From Periconia sp. R9002 (taxonomy: Eukaryota; Ascomycota; Dothideomycetes; Pleosporales; Periconiaceae): a stretch of 64,000 nt of DNA. The stretch is from the NCBI GenBank assembly GCA_023627715.1, contig JAMAHW010000094.1, positions 107,122 to 171,121 of the forward strand. Direction: 5' to 3'. Both the position numbers and the translations under genes were made by a program. This document shows positions 20,498 to 31,137 of this stretch, one piece after another (within the stretch, counting starts at the first letter, position 1; every line of letters begins with the position of its first letter). The notes beneath the pieces were generated by a model that was given only the letters and a program-made list of their open reading frames with translations, was not told the origin of the DNA and did no database searches.

Positions 20498-21530
20498 ATG
20501 CATGTCCAATCCATTCCGATGTGTGAGTCAGATATGACCATGTTGCCATTTGGATATTTTGCTCATTAAGGGATTAGGGGAGGGCACGGGGAACAACTAC
20601 GCGTATTTGGTGACGGACGATAAGTCTAAAGAAGCAGTCATTATCGACCCTGCAAACCCACCAGAGTACGTGATAGGCGGACATTGTTCAAAGGTGAAGT
20701 AATGACAAATATGTGTAGAGTTCTCCCCGTTTTGAACGAAAAAACGGAAAGTGGTGCGATTAAATTGACGAAAATCATCAACACTCACCAGTAAGAGCAT
20801 ATATTCCTTGGATTGACTCCTTACTTAAAAATTTATACAGCCATCATGATCACGCTGGAGGCAACGTTGAAATTGTAAGCTTCAAAATTATTTTCCTATA
20901 CGATGTGTCTAACATATTCCAGCTCAAGCACTTCAACCTCCCCATTGTAGGTGGAAAAGACTGCTCAAAAGTGACCACCACTCCAGAGCACAAATCGCAA
21001 TTCACTATCGGCGACAGTATCAAAGTAACCGCTCTCCACACGCCATGCCACACCCAAGACAGCATCTGCTACTTTTTTGAGGACGGCTCTGAGCGCGTGG
21101 TTTTTACCGGTGACACTCTCTTCATTGGTGGCTGTGGCCGATTTTTCGAAGGCAACGCAACCGAAATGCACAAAGCGTTGAATGAGACTCTCGCTTCTCT
21201 CCCGGACGACACCAAAGTGTATCCTGGTCACGAGTACACCAAGGGAAATGTGCGTTTTGCGAAGAAGGTGTTGAACAATGATGCTATCAAGAAGTTGGAT
21301 GAGTATAGTCAGGCCAACAAGGAGACTCAGGGCAAGTTTACGATTGGAGATGAGAAGGTGAGCAAAATACTAATATGTGCGTTAATCGTGGATATCAATC
21401 GATACTGACTATCTTACAGCAACACAACGTCTTTATGCGCGTCAACGACAAGAACATCCATGACCTGGTGGGACAGACCGAGCCGGTGCAGGTCATGAAG
21501 GCGCTGCGTGAGATGAAGGATCGCTCGTGA
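20498..21530 (+). CDS. GLO2: hydroxyacylglutathione hydrolase (glyoxalase II)
   Basis: Six small exons were reconstructed: 20498-20522, 20578-20665, 20719-20790, 20841-20874, 20923-21357 and 21420-21530, giving 254 residues. All splice junctions keep frame. The product begins MHVQSIPMWEGTGNNYAYLV, then AVIIDPANPPE. The metal-binding THHHHDHAGGN of the metallo-beta-lactamase fold is assembled across the third intron. Later come HTPCHTQDSICYFF, FTGDTLFIGGCGRFFEG and VYPGHEYTKGNVRFA, which supply the remaining metal ligands and the glutathione-binding region. The enzyme hydrolyses S-D-lactoylglutathione to D-lactate and glutathione, finishing methylglyoxal detoxification. Length and motifs match the cytosolic form. 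The first exon is only 25 nt, and the TGG for W9 is split by intron 1. Confidence 0.95.
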
Positions 21531-22007
21531 ATACTTAACCCCTAGCACGACGTACCTAGATAGTTGAAAAGTATCAGGATCTCAAGTTTGATCTCACCCC
21601 TGTTTGACTCACTCAATCAATAGCAAAGCAGTGACACGTGAAACACAGTTTTCCCTCCGTTTGTCCCCCCAGACCTTTACCTATTGCACGCAGGTGACAG
21701 GCGCTATGCGGGCGTCCGACTTACTTAACTCTTCTGTCCAGTATATATACCACGATCCGTCCACCTACACCACTTCACCACAACCATTCCCCTCAACTAC
21801 CAACCATCGACCTCTCAACAACCCTCGACACCTTCGTTCAAAACAAAACAAAAACATCTAACTCCTTCGAACCACCGCAAACTCAAACTCCCCCTACCTC
21901 CAAACCTTTAAAAAAGTACTCCCACCCATCCGCCCACTCTTCCCCAAACTAACCACAAAATTCCAGGTCAACTAAGGACAGACCAAAACACCACCAACAA
22001 CAACAAA
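21531..22007. other. intergenic region with C-rich leader
   Basis: Contains a TATATA motif near 21742 and a strongly C/A-rich, G-poor strand from about 21750 to the next start codon. That asymmetry is typical of the transcribed leader of fungal genes. No RNA gene was seen. Confidence 0.5.
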
Positions 22008-22490
22008 ATGTCACGACGCCGCCGCCACCACCCCAAGACCCCCCCTCCCGCACCATCCACGCCCCCAAACCGCACCGACAACAACAACACCTCCTCCTCT
22101 CCTTCCCCAACATCCCCCCTCTCAACCCTCTCCACCCTCCAAGACTCCCTCCCCTCCGCAAACCCGGCACCACCACCCCCCTCACCGATCGCGCTCATCA
22201 TCTCCCTCCTCTTCCTCTACTCCCTCTACTCACTCTACACCCGCCCGCTTCCCACTCTCCGCATCATCGGCCTCTGCGCATGGTACTTTTTTGTGGGGAT
22301 GGCGGGGCATGTGGCGTTTTGCATCGCGTGGTGGGAGATCTATCGTGAGGATGTGGATCGGGCTTCGTGGGAGAAGGGGAAAGTGAGGGAGGTAGTTATT
22401 GCGAAGTCGACTGAGGACGGGGGGTGGGAGCTTGTTATTCGAAGGAGTGGTCATGGTAGGAAGGATAGGGAGGGGAGTAGACGGGAGTAG
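22008..22490 (+). CDS. small integral membrane protein of unknown function
   Basis: A single exon of 160 residues; the ATG follows AACAACAAA. The first 60 residues are Pro/Ser/Thr/Asn-rich with a basic start (MSRRRRHHPK). Two adjacent hydrophobic segments follow (IALIISLLFLYSLYSLY at about 61-77 and LRIIGLCAWYFFVGMAGHVA at about 84-103). The tail is charged. I do not recognise a family. Evidence for coding is the C-rich leader, a codon usage like its neighbours and the sensible membrane topology. The 3' half switches sharply from C-rich to G-rich on the plus strand, as the GT25 gene also does. Confidence 0.6.
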   Translation: MSRRRRHHPKTPPPAPSTPPNRTDNNNTSSSPSPTSPLSTLSTLQDSLPSANPAPPPPSPIALIISLLFLYSLYSLYTRPLPTLRIIGLCAWYFFVGMAGHVAFCIAWWEIYREDVDRASWEKGKVREVVIAKSTEDGGWELVIRRSGHGRKDREGSRRE

Positions 22491-23030
22491 GAAAGATAGG
22501 AGAGGAGAATGCTACCTACTCTGTGCTACCTATAGAGAGAATACAAAGTGGTACATGGTTCAAAAGATCGGCGGATGAACAGTGATTGGGAGAGGCAGAG
22601 ACGGGTTGTTTGTCTGTGGTATATGTTCTATGTTGATATACGGAGACTGTTTGTTGAACACCTTACGTGTATCTCCTTACTATACAAGCTCGGGCAAGAC
22701 GATGGCGAGAATGTTGTCACTTTTCCCTGTCTCGAATGACGATTCCCGATTCATTATTCTGTCTATAGACCCATGTATTTTATGAGAGACTCAATCAAGT
22801 CTTTTCTTTTCTCCCTTTCTAAATAGTTGATCACAAATGCCGCTCCTGTGCACACATGCTAAACAAACCTTTGATCAGCTCCCCGTCGCTCCTATAACTC
22901 CTGCCCGAAACGAGGTATTAAACAGAAAAAGACAATGTTGGGAGCTAGAAATTTGTGTTCCCAAACCTAGACACAAAGAATCAAAACTATATAAAAACCA
23001 GCCCAACAATAAAGGTTCGACTAAAAGATG
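22491..23030. other. intergenic region between converging genes
   Basis: The 3' ends of the small membrane protein gene and of the minus-strand FUSC-like gene meet here. No supported feature. Confidence 0.5.
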
Positions 23031-26000
23031 TTAATCCTGCTTCCCACCCCTCCCCACCTCCCCCGCTTGCGTCATACTACTACTACTCGACGTCGCCTCC
23101 GACGCGGTCCTCGTACTCACCACATGAAACGAAAAATCCAGCTCACCAGCCAACTTCTTCACCGCCTTCAAGAGCCTCTCAACATCCATTTGCACGCACC
23201 GCGTCGCAATCTGCAGCACCGCGAACGCCGCGTACTCAGGTTCCGCGATGTGTTTGATGGATAGGATATCGCGGTCCACGGCTGCGAGGCGCTGCGTAAG
23301 CGCGAAGTCGCGCGGCGCGGTGAGGTAGGGGGGTAGGGGCTGTCCGTTTGTGATGGAGGAGGAGAGGAGGGAGAGGAGAGAGGTTATTTCGTGAGAGGTT
23401 ATGTTGGAGGTTATGATTATGCGGCGGACTGGTTTGAGAGGGGGGTTAGTAAGGGTTTGGGGTGGGGGAGGGGAGGGGAGAGGAGGGGGGACTTTACAGT
23501 CTTGGAGCCATTGGGAGGATGGGTCGTTGGTGAGAGGGGAGGTAAAGCTTGAGGATGCGTAGCCGATGAGGGCGGTGTAGTTTGTTATACTGCAATTTTG
23601 TATTAACACAAATTACAATTTTTGTTTCTCAATTCTTCCGTTGGAGAATCATTTCACTCGCATAGTATTTTCTGATATTTGCTTGGAAACTTACTTCTCA
23701 ACGAGCTTGATGATCCCGTCGTACTGTTTCTTCGGGAACTTGCCTCCGAGCGGAAACTCCCAATCCACCATCTTGGAGTGTATGCGCAATCCCTGCAGCG
23801 AAAGCATCTGCTTCGCAAACACCTTGTTCCTCGCCTTTGCGAGTTTGTACCCGGGGCACGATTTATCGGTGACATCGCCTTCGTCACCCCGGATCCGCGC
23901 CATGACGGTTTCGTGCATGATGCTGTAGAAGTTGGCGGAGAGGTAGAGTGAGCCGCCGAGACGTTGTCGTAAAGCAGAGTGTTCGGTGATAGGATAAGGG
24001 AAGAACGTCCAGAAGAATGCAACGCCGAGGCCGCCGACAACGCACGCGAGACGGTACGGGGCGAGTTTGTTAATGGAGTAGTAAGGTTGGCCGTTCGTGG
24101 TAGCTGCGACTTCACCTACTTTCCGGACTTGTAACTCGTAACCTATGATCATGGTGGCAGTAACGATGCTAATAAGACCCATGACGACGAGGTCCATGCG
24201 TTTCAAAGGGACGTAGAAGCCCAAGCTGACAAAGACCCAGAGGAAGACGATGATGCCGGCGGTCTGTTGGCCAGGGATGTACCAGATGAGAAAGCTGGCG
24301 AGCATGGCGGCGACGGTGCCGGCGATGCGCAGCATGAACGAAAAGACGGATTGGCCGGATGTGGGCGTCATGCTAAGCGCGACCATAATCATGGCCCAGA
24401 CGATGCGCTGGCGGATGAACCAGAGTTGTGTGGATTCGAGGAACGCGATGATGGCAATGGACATGGTAGCGACGGCTACGCGGAACCCAAATACAGATTC
24501 TGGGCTTCGTAGGAATTTAGAGCCGCAGCGGATCACGTTCCCGAGTTTCTCAAAAGCGTTGGTGGGTGGAAGGTGCTCGGGGTCTTTGCGGTATTTGAAG
24601 GCTTCACCCATGTAGACCACTGTGCTGTTGCTGTCGAGGCCTGGGGCTGTGGTTTCGTTGTCGTTGACGGCATCTTGCTCTGCGCTGAAGAGTGAAGAGA
24701 CCCATTTCCGGAAACGGCGTTTTCCAGGGGCTATGAAGCGGCTTTTCATGGTGGCTTGATCTTTTTGATCGGCGAATTCGACGAAGGCTAGGATTGCTCG
24801 GCTGACGGAGTGGAGGAGGAAGACAATGTACAAGACTAGGTACAACTGACGCTGATTCCGTGTCCCTGTGGTCGCAAATATGTGATTGTTCTGTTGGACG
24901 TTTTCATTCGCTTGAGCGAAAAAGTCATCACGGACATGTATCCCTTTGCGTTCGAGCCAGTGACCCAGAGTCCTCTCTTTGCCTTCGTAAAACTCATCGC
25001 ATCTCTTTCTCATGTATTCGCCGAATCCCTTGTCGCCGGGTTTGACCAAATCACCCTTAGCTTCGGCATCTCCAGCACCAGCACCTTTCTTTTTCTTGGG
25101 CGGTTTGGTCAGAGCAAGGCGGATGGCCACATGTTGGAGACCCTGGTCCATGGTGTCGATGATGTGATTGAAAGGCTCATGAACAAAGCTCATGAGTTCA
25201 TTCCATTCGCTTACAACCGTCTCTCGCAGTGCACTATCTTCTTCCTCTTCATCCCAGTGATAACCAATCGCAATACGCTCAAAGATGTCTATTAGCGAAC
25301 CGAGTCCTGTTATTGGCATCATAATAAAGCGTAGATGCTTGAAAATTGCCTCGTAGTCTTCGGGACTCAACTTCCCATACGCTAACTCCCTCTTCGCGAA
25401 TGGTAAGTCTCCATGAAGCTTCCCATGTATCATAGTGATAGCAGCTATTGCCTTCTTCACTGCCTCCACCTCTGGTCTGACTTTCGGCTTTTTAAGTCCG
25501 TCCTGGCCGGGCCCTGGTGTCCATGTTGTATTGCGAAACATATCTTTAGTCTCTAGACTTTGGAAGTAAGCTCTATGCGCCTTGAGCGCACCCCTCAGTA
25601 TTCCCACATATCCCGTAATCTCCTTTGTCACCACCTGTCTGCAACTCACAGGAAGGATGAACAGCGATACTCCTGTGGCGATGGCAAACCCTGTCAGGAA
25701 ACTTTCCAGCAACCTCGTGATAAAAGAAGTGACCTGCGGATACGTTTGAAACTCCGTCCCAAAAGTCGAGGCGACATTAACAAAGATCGAATACAGCAAC
25801 GTTGGAAACACGAGCTGCGCATACTTCGCTTTGACCGTATTGACCAGCCATATTTGGAAGAATAGCCAGACGCCGAGTACGGCGGATTGGGAGGAGTTGT
25901 AGCGGTACCGTGCTGGTGGAAGGTTGGGAGGTGTGGTGTGTTCGCGGGCTTTGAGGGCAGACCAGAGCATGAGCGTGCAGACGCCGCCGCCAATACAGCA

Positions 26001-26455
26001 TGCGATAATGTTCATGCTCATTGTTTGGATGAATTTGGCGCGCGGCATGATGCAGAAGCCCAGGATGCTGACAATGGCTATAAGATAACCTAGGGTTGTA
26101 TAGTGGTTGGCTACTCTTGAACTTTGGAACATGGCGACTGAGATTGTTGGGGGAATTCCAGCTCTGCAATTCATTAGCACTGCCCTTCTTTCATTCGTTT
26201 TGACCAACTGTGCTGGTCACGTAGCTATACATACTTCATCATCATGAGTGCGGTTGGCATATCCAGGTCGATTTTCTTCCATATCGTCGCGAAAAATGAA
26301 GGTTTCTTTTGTTTCTTGTCGGTAGGCGTCTCGTCTTGCTCATTTCCATTCACATTCTTGTCATGCGTCTCCTTCTCTGTATTAATCCCATTTGCATCCG
26401 TCTCTTGCTCTACACCTCTCCATGTTGCACTCCTCGGTGGCGACGAATGGTCCAT
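23031..26455 (-). CDS. FUSC/ArAE-like membrane protein (brefeldin A sensitivity family, DUF2421)
   Basis: Three exons on the minus strand (26455-26235, 26163-23695, 23589-23031) give 1082 residues. Intron 1 is 71 bp with GTATGT and TTGCAG. Intron 2 is 105 bp with GTAAGT and TTGCAG. The protein has two bundles of about six hydrophobic helices: one after KAGIPPTISVAMFQSSRVAN, the other starting SVFGFRVAVATMSIAIIAFL and containing SMTPTSGQSVFSFMLRIAGT. They are separated by a long cytosolic region, with another soluble domain at the C terminus. This two-bundle layout matches the fungal brefeldin-A-sensitivity proteins related to aromatic-acid exporters and FUSC proteins. A role in efflux or in membrane traffic is proposed for relatives. 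The substrate is unknown. The C-terminal exon is Pro/Ser-rich. Confidence 0.85.
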
Positions 26456-27329
26456 GGCGCGTTATCCCTTGTGTTCCACCAGCCCTCACTTTTTTCGCCG
26501 TGATCTCAGCTCTAGTGATCGCCTAGAGAATTGCGCGCGACGCAATTGCGAGAACTCGGTAAGAGATCTCGTTTCGTATAATTACCGTTTTTCCAAATGC
26601 CAATATGTCAAAAACGTCTTGGAGAATTCACAAAATCCCCATTATTGACAGCTCGTGCATGAGATGTTAAAGTTGGTCACGTCCGCGCACCCTCCGAGGC
26701 TACCAAAACCTCATCCGAAATCCGAATCCCGGGAGTTTATTCATATTCCGTCATGGTTGGTCCTAGCGACGTGAGCTAGTCGCTCGTGGGTCGTTAGTTA
26801 GTCGGTCCGTCTTCTGGCCGATCTCACATTGGGCGAGGCGAAAGGGATGCTGAAAAAAAGAAATCAGGACATTTGCTGACATGGCGTTATTCAGCCCGGA
26901 AGTAATGAGTCGGAGACCAATAGCAATGTAGCACACGATTTAGCGCCTAAGGGGCTGAATGAATAAGCACTCTGCAGATGGAGGGCATTGACCGCGAATC
27001 TCATTGAATGATAAATATTGTCGCTGTGGTTTGTCCTTGCATTGCTTTCACTCTGGACTAGGAAACATGAGTTTAGTAGGTTGGGACACGGTGAAACAAA
27101 CATGATTTCCTGTCATGATCTATAATGAAGAATCCAAATCCGTCTCGGTAATAGCACCAGCCCAGGACACCCTTCCTCTCCGTATCCTAACGCCAGAAAA
27201 ATAAATATCCCTGAGACTCCTTCACCCAGCAATCTAGCGACTGGAAGAAAATGGAAGAAACGAAAATAATTGCCGAAAAAAAAACCCATAAGAATCACCT
27301 TCCCTTCTACAGGACGTCCATTACCTTGC
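26456..27329. other. intergenic region
   Basis: The promoter of the FUSC-like gene and the 3' side of the ubiquitin hydrolase gene. No RNA gene or coding frame is convincing. Confidence 0.5.
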
Positions 27330-29537
27330 CTACAGCGCCGAAACCATCGGTAAACTCCTCCTCCCTCCTCTTCTTCTAGCAGGCGAACTGCCCGCCGTAC
27401 GCATGAGCTGCGGACTATGCGCAATCTTCAATTGCGCTGGATCCGTAGGGAGGATAGGAGTCTCGTCTTCGGATGTGAGGAGCGTCGATTGTGTATCTTG
27501 CGTATCTTCTGAATCTGCCTCGGACGGGGCGGCGGAGGATTGCTCCGGCGGAGGTGTAGGGTATGCCGAGCGATCTTTCTTCGAATTGGATGGAGGAGCC
27601 GGTGTCGTTGTTATTGAAGGTGGAGGAGATTCCACTATAGTAGGTGGTATCAAGGGCTCGGATGTGGAGGCATCAAGGAGAGATTCAGCGTCCGAGTCTT
27701 CTGAAGGCAAAGGAATATCAATGGCGGCGCCGTCGAGGGAGCTATACGAAGCTGCTGCTTCAAGCGGCGGTAATGGTAGGTCTTCGGGGAGCGCAACGGC
27801 GCTTGAAGATGCCTCTGTTTCGTCATTCGCATCGCTAGGTCCGTCAATCCGCTCGTAAAAAAGCATGAAGACATTGCCCTGGTGCGCTTCTTCTTCTGCC
27901 ACGGAATATACCGATTCATCACTGAACCGCCACCACTGCTCTTCAACATTGCTCTTTTCAGCTTTCTCCTCCTCAACACTTGTTCTCTTTGGATGCGGTC
28001 TGAAGCATACATAATGCCCACTGCCGTGTGTACCGAAATGTGTTACCGCCGCTCTGAGACGATACTGAAATGGGGAATCCATGATGGGCTCAGCATTCGG
28101 ATCACCCAGCATAGACTTATTTGGATCCCTCGGCCATTCTTCTACTGCATTATCAGGCGCGTTGGTTTCGCTTGGGTGACTGCCGAGACACCAGTTTCCA
28201 AGATCGAGGATTTGTGGGTAGAAAACAGTCGCATCATTCTTCTGTAGCTGTCCTGTCCATTCATTGAAGATGCTGCGGTTGACATGCATCACGAGAGCTT
28301 TTGGAGCGCGGGCGATCACGGCTTGACGGGACTTTATGGTGGTCGCCCAATTCTTCTTGGGAATATTGAACTTCTTGACTAGAGTTTTGTCGTTGAAGTC
28401 TTCGTCTTCCAGGGCTTCCTCAACTTTTTCTAATCTCTCTTTGTATATGTGATTCGTTGCAGCAACCTTGGAAAGAGCATCTCTGTTTCTAAGCAGAGTG
28501 CACTTGGCGCATTCGACGCCTTCAATGTGTTCCAGTTCCGTGTATGTAGTCAGGCAGTCCCGGATATCGTACATACTACCGGTCCCCAGTGAAACAGTTA
28601 AGCAGTTGAAAGGGATTAACTGGAGACCTTCCGAGTATCCGCACTTGATGCATCCGACCCGTTGTGCGAGCAAGCCATCCAGAGGGTTGGGTAACACTGT
28701 GTTATGCTCCGATGACTCATGGTCATCTTCATGCTCCTCTTCGACAATAGTGTCCGCGGAAGCAGCCGTCTTGATCTTTTTCGTCCTTTCCAGGCTCTTC
28801 GTAGCTTCTAGAAAAGACGCGCAAGATTTCCTCTTGTTGGTGGATGCTGCTTGCACCTCTTTATCCAACGCATCCATGATTTTCGAGTAGTATTCCTGCG
28901 CATCTTGTTGCTGAAATGTACTCATACTTTTCAACTTCCCGCGTATCCAAAAATGGCCTCCAGGGTGATTCGGATCGCTGAGTTTACTGATGATGTCGAA
29001 TAGAGCGCCGTTGGTGGTATCGATATCAAAGGAACGATTTTCGGTGGTCGTTTTAGAAAGATAATCGCGGAGGGATGGCAGGGCGGACAAGCCTTGTATA
29101 ACACTGTTCTGGAAGCACGAATTATCCCAGTTTCCCAAGCCTGGTGGGACATGACTGGACCCGACAGCTCCAGAGAGCGCAGTCACTCCTCTCACCCCCT
29201 TCTGTAGCAAGCTCGTGCTATTCAACCCGAACACGCTCCCGAGCAGTTGTCCTCCTCTCTGTATCATTGTAGTTGGTTTCTCTCTGTCAGAACTCGTTTC
29301 CGCTGATGTACGAAATAAAGGTGAGAATGCGTTGATCCTCGCGGTCGCCATGTGTATCCACAACCAGACCGGATATCCAGAGAATTCCAGCACCTTGAAT
29401 ACAAGAAATAGGCCAAGCAGAGCTGTGAGGAGCTTCGAGGTTGTGGTCGTTATGCTGATTTCTAAAGCAGATCGTCGGTCGTTGAATGCATGAAATGCGC
29501 CGTGGCCATCATCATTATCGTGGTAAAAACTGCCCAT
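27330..29537 (-). CDS. membrane-anchored ubiquitin carboxyl-terminal hydrolase (USP family)
   Basis: A single exon of 735 residues from the ATG at 29537 (MGSFYHDNDDGHG). Residues about 30-55 form an N-terminal membrane segment (LLTALLGLFLVFKVLEF). The Cys box PPGLGNWDNSCFQNS carries the likely nucleophile at about C141. The zinc-finger-like CxxC pairs (IKCGYSEG, ECAKCTLL) and the His box HFGTHGSGHYVCF follow, then WWRFSDESVYSV with the third catalytic residue. The C-terminal 180 residues are Ser/Pro/acid-rich and look disordered. The combination of N-terminal anchor and USP domain resembles yeast Ubp1 and animal USP30, which sit on ER or mitochondrial membranes. The Cys box reads NWDNSC instead of the usual N-x-G-N-T-C. 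It is divergent from Alb1. Confidence 0.9.
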   Translation of the reverse strand: MGSFYHDNDDGHGAFHAFNDRRSALEISITTTTSKLLTALLGLFLVFKVLEFSGYPVWLWIHMATARINAFSPLFRTSAETSSDREKPTTMIQRGGQLLGSVFGLNSTSLLQKGVRGVTALSGAVGSSHVPPGLGNWDNSCFQNSVIQGLSALPSLRDYLSKTTTENRSFDIDTTNGALFDIISKLSDPNHPGGHFWIRGKLKSMSTFQQQDAQEYYSKIMDALDKEVQAASTNKRKSCASFLEATKSLERTKKIKTAASADTIVEEEHEDDHESSEHNTVLPNPLDGLLAQRVGCIKCGYSEGLQLIPFNCLTVSLGTGSMYDIRDCLTTYTELEHIEGVECAKCTLLRNRDALSKVAATNHIYKERLEKVEEALEDEDFNDKTLVKKFNIPKKNWATTIKSRQAVIARAPKALVMHVNRSIFNEWTGQLQKNDATVFYPQILDLGNWCLGSHPSETNAPDNAVEEWPRDPNKSMLGDPNAEPIMDSPFQYRLRAAVTHFGTHGSGHYVCFRPHPKRTSVEEEKAEKSNVEEQWWRFSDESVYSVAEEEAHQGNVFMLFYERIDGPSDANDETEASSSAVALPEDLPLPPLEAAASYSSLDGAAIDIPLPSEDSDAESLLDASTSEPLIPPTIVESPPPSITTTPAPPSNSKKDRSAYPTPPPEQSSAAPSEADSEDTQDTQSTLLTSEDETPILPTDPAQLKIAHSPQLMRTAGSSPARRRGGRRSLPMVSAL

Positions 29538-30130
29538 AGCTTGATGACTCAAAGATTTGTATCCAGCAGGAGAGGTGGTTTGCGTTTGCAGGAGCAAACG
29601 CCGGCGGCGTGATGTGAAGGGAAATGTTCAGTGTGAATGCTTTGTCTGGAATGCGATCGCTAGGCTCGTGGGTCAGCCTTCGGGCCAGCGCATGGAGGAA
29701 GAGGGACGTAGTTCACGCGATGAACAGCGCCTTCTATGCGACATGGAGAGGTAGGTAGGTTAAGTGGTGAGAGGAGGCGGAGCGGAGGTGAAGGTTGCAC
29801 GTGAGGGGCGTTGACGGACGGTTCGTGCGTGTACGTGATCTATGCAGAAAGATAGATCGACAGGGTTATCAAATGCGGCGGCGGAACAAGCGGGACCCGC
29901 GAAATCTTGGCGGGGAACTTTCAATTTGATCGGTAATTTTTTGGTCTGTTTACCAACCGTTTTGATCTTTTTACAGACAAAAGCCATTTTCCACTCTTTG
30001 ATTGAAGTCACTGTTATATCGAGAGTGATTTTAAATCTTCTGTCTATTTGATTATTTATAAGAATCTGATCTACCGAGAAAACACTCTTCCCATCTCTCC
30101 ACTCCACCACCGCTACCACAAACCACCAAA
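29538..30130. promoter_or_regulatory. divergent promoter of ubiquitin hydrolase and Alb1 genes
   Basis: This 593-bp region lies between two head-to-head genes. It contains a CACGTG E-box at 29798-29803 and a second partial copy (ACGTGA) near 29834. CACGTG is a bHLH/bZIP site found upstream of some ribosome-biogenesis genes. Use is inferred. Confidence 0.4.
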
Positions 30131-30796
30131 ATGGCAAAAACCGCAAAACTCAAAAAGAAGCGTACAACTGCCCTTTGCCTCCCCTCAAACACCCTCTTTA
30201 ACCCCCTCACAGAACAACCAGCCCCTCACTCCCGCGCCGCCCGTCGCGCCGTCTCCCCAACCGACCCCTCCCTCGTCAAGCCTACGACGAATAACAACAC
30301 GCGCCGCTCTGCCTCACCAACCGACGCCTCGACCGCAAAACCCCACATCCTCGCTGCCAAATATGCCGGAATCCAAAAGCGAGCTTCGAAAAATGGAAAG
30401 CAATTAACGCGCGCACAGCGCCAGCGGCAACTGAAGGGTATGGAGCGTGCCGAGCATAATATGGACAAGTTGGAGGTGAAGGTTATGAAGAGTGTGGGAA
30501 AGGAGAAGAAAGTCAGGGAGAGATCGAAGGGGTGGGAGGAAGTGAATTCTGGGCCAGGAAGGAAGAAGGGGGCGAAGGTTAAGGGTGTCGATGAGGGAGA
30601 GGAGGAGGAGACGGAGAAGAGGGCGAATAAGTGGGCGTTTGATGAGGAGATGGACGATGATGCTGCTGCTCCTGCTCCTGCTCCTGCTGCTGGTGCTACC
30701 GTGCAAGACGAGGGTGGTGAGGTTAAGGAGATGAGTGTTGTGGTTCCTGCATCGGTTCCGTTGCCGGCTGTGGAGTTAGAGGATGAGCTTTTGTGA
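30131..30796 (+). CDS. ALB1: ribosome biogenesis protein Alb1-like
   Basis: A single exon of 221 residues; the start is in a CAAAATGG context. The protein begins MAKTAKLKKKRTT, then HSRAARRAVSPTDPS, then ILAAKYAGIQKRASK and LTRAQRQRQLKGMERAEHNM. These follow the order of the fungal Alb1 family: a basic N terminus, an SRAARRA motif, and a conserved xAGIxKKxK plus LxxxxRxRxxKGxxRA helix. Alb1 works with Arx1 in late nuclear and export steps of the 60S ribosomal subunit. The C-terminal half is Glu/Lys-rich with an Ala/Pro repeat and is poorly conserved. Low complexity limits certainty, but the motif order is specific. Confidence 0.78.
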   Translation: MAKTAKLKKKRTTALCLPSNTLFNPLTEQPAPHSRAARRAVSPTDPSLVKPTTNNNTRRSASPTDASTAKPHILAAKYAGIQKRASKNGKQLTRAQRQRQLKGMERAEHNMDKLEVKVMKSVGKEKKVRERSKGWEEVNSGPGRKKGAKVKGVDEGEEEETEKRANKWAFDEEMDDDAAAPAPAPAAGATVQDEGGEVKEMSVVVPASVPLPAVELEDELL

Positions 30797-31137
30797 GAAT
30801 GGCATACCGGGGATAACGAAGATAAGATGACCTGAGACGAGCTATCGGATCGTCTCAGTTACGTCGCAACGACATGATTGACGACACAACAGTGGAAAGA
30901 AGAAAACACTATAAGTGTTGAGAAAAGATGAGATCGCGATCGATCAAGGCGGCTCCCGAGAGCCGTCCAGAATCGCTATATATGCTCTATAGATGATACC
31001 CTACGCCAAACAATGCCGCTGAAATGCTGGTATAAACTCTCTTCTCTATTCACGCCCATGTGGCGTTTCAAATGCAGAGTATGTTCAATGGCCCTGTATC
31101 AAATATGGATGTAAATTTTGTCGTGACGATACGTTTA
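30797..31137. other. intergenic region between converging genes
   Basis: The 3' flanks of the Alb1 and Elg1 genes. Nothing else recognised. Confidence 0.5.

Noticed and set aside
22955..23264. Plus-strand frames opposite the end of the FUSC-like gene
   Set aside because: They are antisense shadows of the third exon on the minus strand, which fits splice sites and frame.
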